The translations under genes were made by a program, and so were the position numbers. Of a stretch of 14,318 nucleotides of DNA, positions 12,464 through 14,318 are shown in pieces (the first letter of the stretch is position 1; each line of letters opens with the position of its first letter). This DNA is from Alangreenwoodia sp964438605. Lineage in GTDB: Bacteria > Bacillota > Clostridia > Peptostreptococcales > Anaerovoracaceae. The stretch is taken from NCBI GenBank assembly GCA_964438605.1, contig CAYTKT010000049.1:1-14318 (forward strand), written 5' to 3'. Under the pieces are notes generated by a model, which was not told where the DNA came from, searched no databases, and worked only from the letters and a program-made list of their open reading frames with translations.

Positions 12464-12760
12464 TATGAAATTTTTTAAAAGAGCGAAGTGTAACATTGGT
12501 GTTTTTAAGTTTTTTATTACGTTCGCTGCTTAGTTGGATGAGAAAGCTCCCATTTGGGGGACTCCATCTTAATCATTGGGATTGGCTGTTTAAAATAAAC
12601 CGATGAATTTGATGCAGCGACTAGAGAAGTTTGTATTTTGTATTAGGAACATTGATTTTTTCATACCGGTTTCTCTGCAAGCTGCATCAATGAATCAGAA
12701 AGAGATTCAAGGAATTAAAGAGATACTTCTTGACGGCTCATCGGAACGCTTTAGGAGAGA
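12464..12760. other. Intergenic stretch before the IS remnant
   Basis: There is no confident gene. An open frame from 12603 (MNLMQRLEKFVFCIRN … MNQKEIQGIKEILLDGSSER) runs into the IS end and could be an unrecognised gene start cut by the insertion, but lacks a clear ribosome site. A 10-bp inverted repeat TTGATGCAGC (12609-12618) / GCTGCATCAA (12681-12690) is present. The region just after the adhesin stop has an imperfect AGCGAA…TTCGCT hairpin. Confidence 0.4.
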
Positions 12761-13357
12761 CGGGGTGCGGACAAAAAGTTGGACTCCCCAAGGGCTCTGA
12801 AAGGAGTTGAACCATTGTGTATTCTCAAGACAAAATCGACATCGCGTTACAGATTTACCACCAGTGCGGCTTCGTAACAAATCCCATCCGTATGCTAGGC
12901 TACCCGGGCAGGAAGACGCTCTATGTATGGATTGAGAATGAAGGCGCCCTAAAAGTGCCGCTGGAAGCCCTTGGACTACCCCAATACCGAAGAATATCCG
13001 CGCAACCCTCCCGTCGGGGTCAAAATGAACGCGATCCCTCGTTGCTCCCAACTCGGGAAAAGCGTAAAATGTGTGTCAGAGGAAATCGGCTACAGCCGGT
13101 CGAGTATCTATCCCTGGCGGAGAAGATCTCTCTGATAATTCCGCCTGCGAGGGGCTGTTTGGACGTCTGAAAAACGAAATGTTTTACAACCGGGACGGGA
13201 GAGGCGTAAGCATTCAGGAATTGATTGCCATTCCGGATGAATATCTTGTATGGTACAACGAAAAGAGGATCAAAACATCACTGGGGAACAGGAGCCCTAG
13301 GGAGTATAGGTAGAGCCTTGGACTAGCTTGACCAATCCATGAAAATGTCCGCCCCCG
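12761..13357 (+). mobile_element. Internally deleted IS3-family insertion sequence
   Basis: The ends form an imperfect inverted repeat. The left end reads CGGGGTGCGGACA and the reverse complement of the right end reads CGGGGGCGGACA, each followed a few bases later by TGGA. Between them are the 5' part of an orfA-like gene and the 3' part of an orfB (DDE) gene. At about 600 bp the element is less than half of a typical IS3 element. No clear target duplication is visible at the flanks. It cannot move by itself but could be moved by a related transposase if the ends still work. Confidence 0.7.
12817..13313 (+). pseudogene. IS3-family transposase remnant (orfA start fused to orfB end)
   Basis: GTG at 12817 follows AAGGAG. 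The first 43 residues (YSQDKIDIALQIYHQCGFVT NPIRMLGYPGRKTLYVWIE) are an orfA-type HTH. At about 12975 coding shifts one frame and continues DYPNTEEYPRNPPVGVKMNA … VSEEIGYSRSSIYPWRR, the second HTH. At about 13122-13132 it joins directly to the end of the DDE integrase core: DNSACEGLFGRLKNEMFYNR … YLVWYNEKRIKTSLGNRSPR EYR, stop at 13311-13313. The DD part of the catalytic triad lies in the deleted segment; the final E-containing block (DNSACEGLFGRLKNE) is present. No functional transposase is possible. Confidence 0.85.
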
Positions 13358-13841
13358 TTTGTCAAGTAAAGTGTGTAAATTTTTTTATGGCGGCCAGATT
13401 TGACCGCCATATTTGCTGTATGGGAATCAATCAAATGGCAGTTCCCCGCCGTTGCGACATGCTCTATAGGAAAGCGGCATATTTTGCCCTTGAAAGCACT
13501 TATAGCAAGCGGAGTACCTATTCCTAAGCGGTTTGTTGTAGCTTCCCTGTTAGATAAAAAATCACTTAGAACGGCGATGAGAGCCTCATAGGGCTATTTC
13601 TGTATTACAACAAAAGAGGACCCGAAATGTTACGCAGCGGAAACACAGAGCTTTTTTCCGGCGGGCCTGTTCCCCTATAGGGGCCTGCCTTGTAAGGGCC
13701 ATAGGCCGGACGACAGCACGGCGGCGGGCACAACCGGACAGACAAGACTGTCAGAACCGGAAAGAAAAAGAAAAGCTGATTACCTTTTGCTTTTAAGAGA
13801 ATCGGAAAGGAAAAAGAAAGCAAAATCAAAATAAAAAGCAG
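13358..13841. other. Stretch with no confident gene between the IS remnant and the HNH fragment
   Basis: Short open frames exist on the plus strand (for example one ending GVPIPKRFVVASLLDKKSLR at 13591), but none has a convincing ribosome site or family. An 8-bp hairpin TATGGCGG/CCGCCATA (13386-13393 with 13404-13411) follows a run of T. A perfect palindrome CCCCTATAGGGG lies at 13672-13683 within a GC-rich block. The last 80 bp are purine-rich and lead into the HNH fragment. Confidence 0.4.
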
Positions 13842-14075
13842 ATGAATACGATACCATACAAGCCGAAAACTCCATGTCGTTATCCGGGATGCCCGGAGCT
13901 GACACATGAAACTTGTTGTGAGAAACACAGAAAGAAAGTTGCGCACAACTATGAAAAGTATCAGCGGCCTGCGGGAACAAAGCAGCGTTACGGCTGCAAA
14001 GGGGAAATCATCTTTGCTAGACTAGATATGAAAATAAAATTAGAAAACAAGCAGATGAAATATGGATGGGAATGA
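13842..14075 (+). pseudogene. Truncated phage-type HNH endonuclease, 77 aa
   Basis: The first 50 residues (PYKPKTPCRYPGCPELTHET, CCEKHRKKVAHNYEKYQRPA GTKQRYG) match the zinc-binding start of phage HNH endonucleases, which lie next to the terminase genes in many Firmicutes phages. After RYG the expected W-x-x-x-R and H-N-H catalytic region is absent and is replaced by 26 unrelated residues ending in a stop (…MKYGWE). None of the three frames downstream resumes the family pattern. It is therefore a remnant of a different phage module from the element at the left of the window. It has only a weak purine-rich ribosome site. Confidence 0.65.
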
Positions 14076-14318
14076 TAAAAAGTGACAGGAATGATTGAAA
14101 AAGTTGATCAGAAATAGAATCAGCGAAAGATGAATCCGGAAACGATTTTGATTCAGCAAGTGAACCGGAAAAATTTCGAATTCATAGATCAGACCGTCTG
14201 AAAAAGATGTTTTTCCGAAAAATTTAATCTATCGGAAGCATTGAAAAATCAATGAACGTGCGGATAGAGCTGTTGGCAGTTTGAAAAATAATCCTTGCTA
14301 TTTTCGTTATCCTTGGTA
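14076..14318. other. Right-edge stretch without a recognisable gene
   Basis: This stretch is AT-rich with many stops in all frames. I see nothing beyond low-complexity GAAAAA/TTTTT patches and no promoter or RNA gene I can support. Confidence 0.4.

Noticed and set aside
13605..13946. A 113-codon minus-strand frame with hydrophobic stretches
   Set aside because: The hydrophobicity comes from the complement of a purine-rich leader; the plus-strand HNH cysteine pattern shows the real coding strand at its right end.

Overview
The window looks like accessory DNA from an anaerobic Firmicute, most likely a member of Clostridia. The pointers are strong Shine-Dalgarno sites, near-consensus sigma-A promoters with 17-bp spacers, surface proteins with triple S-layer homology (SLH) domains, a copper-amine-oxidase-type secreted protein and a HicAB module. 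Genus is not assignable from sequence alone.

Region 1 (1 to about 6142) is the right-hand part of an integrated element, a temperate phage or similar. It ends at the 3' end of a tRNA-Arg(ACG) gene. Reading from the tRNA leftward it holds a tyrosine integrase, a HicAB pair whose toxin has two in-frame stops, two tandem type I toxin-antitoxin cassettes with their own antisense promoters, a secreted copper-amine-oxidase-like cargo protein, a LexA/CI-type repressor, and a divergent leftward operon. That operon starts with a Cro-like regulator and an excisionase-like protein and continues through five small, overlapping genes. Three of these five (32, 57 and 49 codons, the last a zinc ribbon) are under 60 codons and easy to miss. 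Three matching operator-like palindromes lie in the repressor/Cro intergenic region. The left end of the element is outside the window.

Region 2 (6142 to about 7560) is the flank beyond the tRNA. It holds the tRNA gene with promoter and terminator, a strong hairpin, a duplicated gene end and a small HTH protein that resembles the DNA-binding half of a serine recombinase without its catalytic half.

Region 3 (7559 to 12463) has two SLH surface-protein genes lying head to head. Both lack their N-termini, and their coding frames meet at about 9663-9677 with no promoter between them. The leftward gene carries one frameshift. The rightward gene (SLH, InlB-type B repeats, Gly/Ser linker, beta-rich body, BspA/DUF285 repeats) carries one nonsense codon and two frameshifts. 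This is either a decayed surface-protein locus or partly an assembly or sequencing artefact.

Region 4 (12464 to 14318) is a graveyard: an internally deleted IS3-family element, about 480 bp with no confident gene, and a truncated phage-type HNH endonuclease gene.

The element in region 1 appears to combine a repressor-controlled switch with stacked stability modules placed between repressor and integrase.
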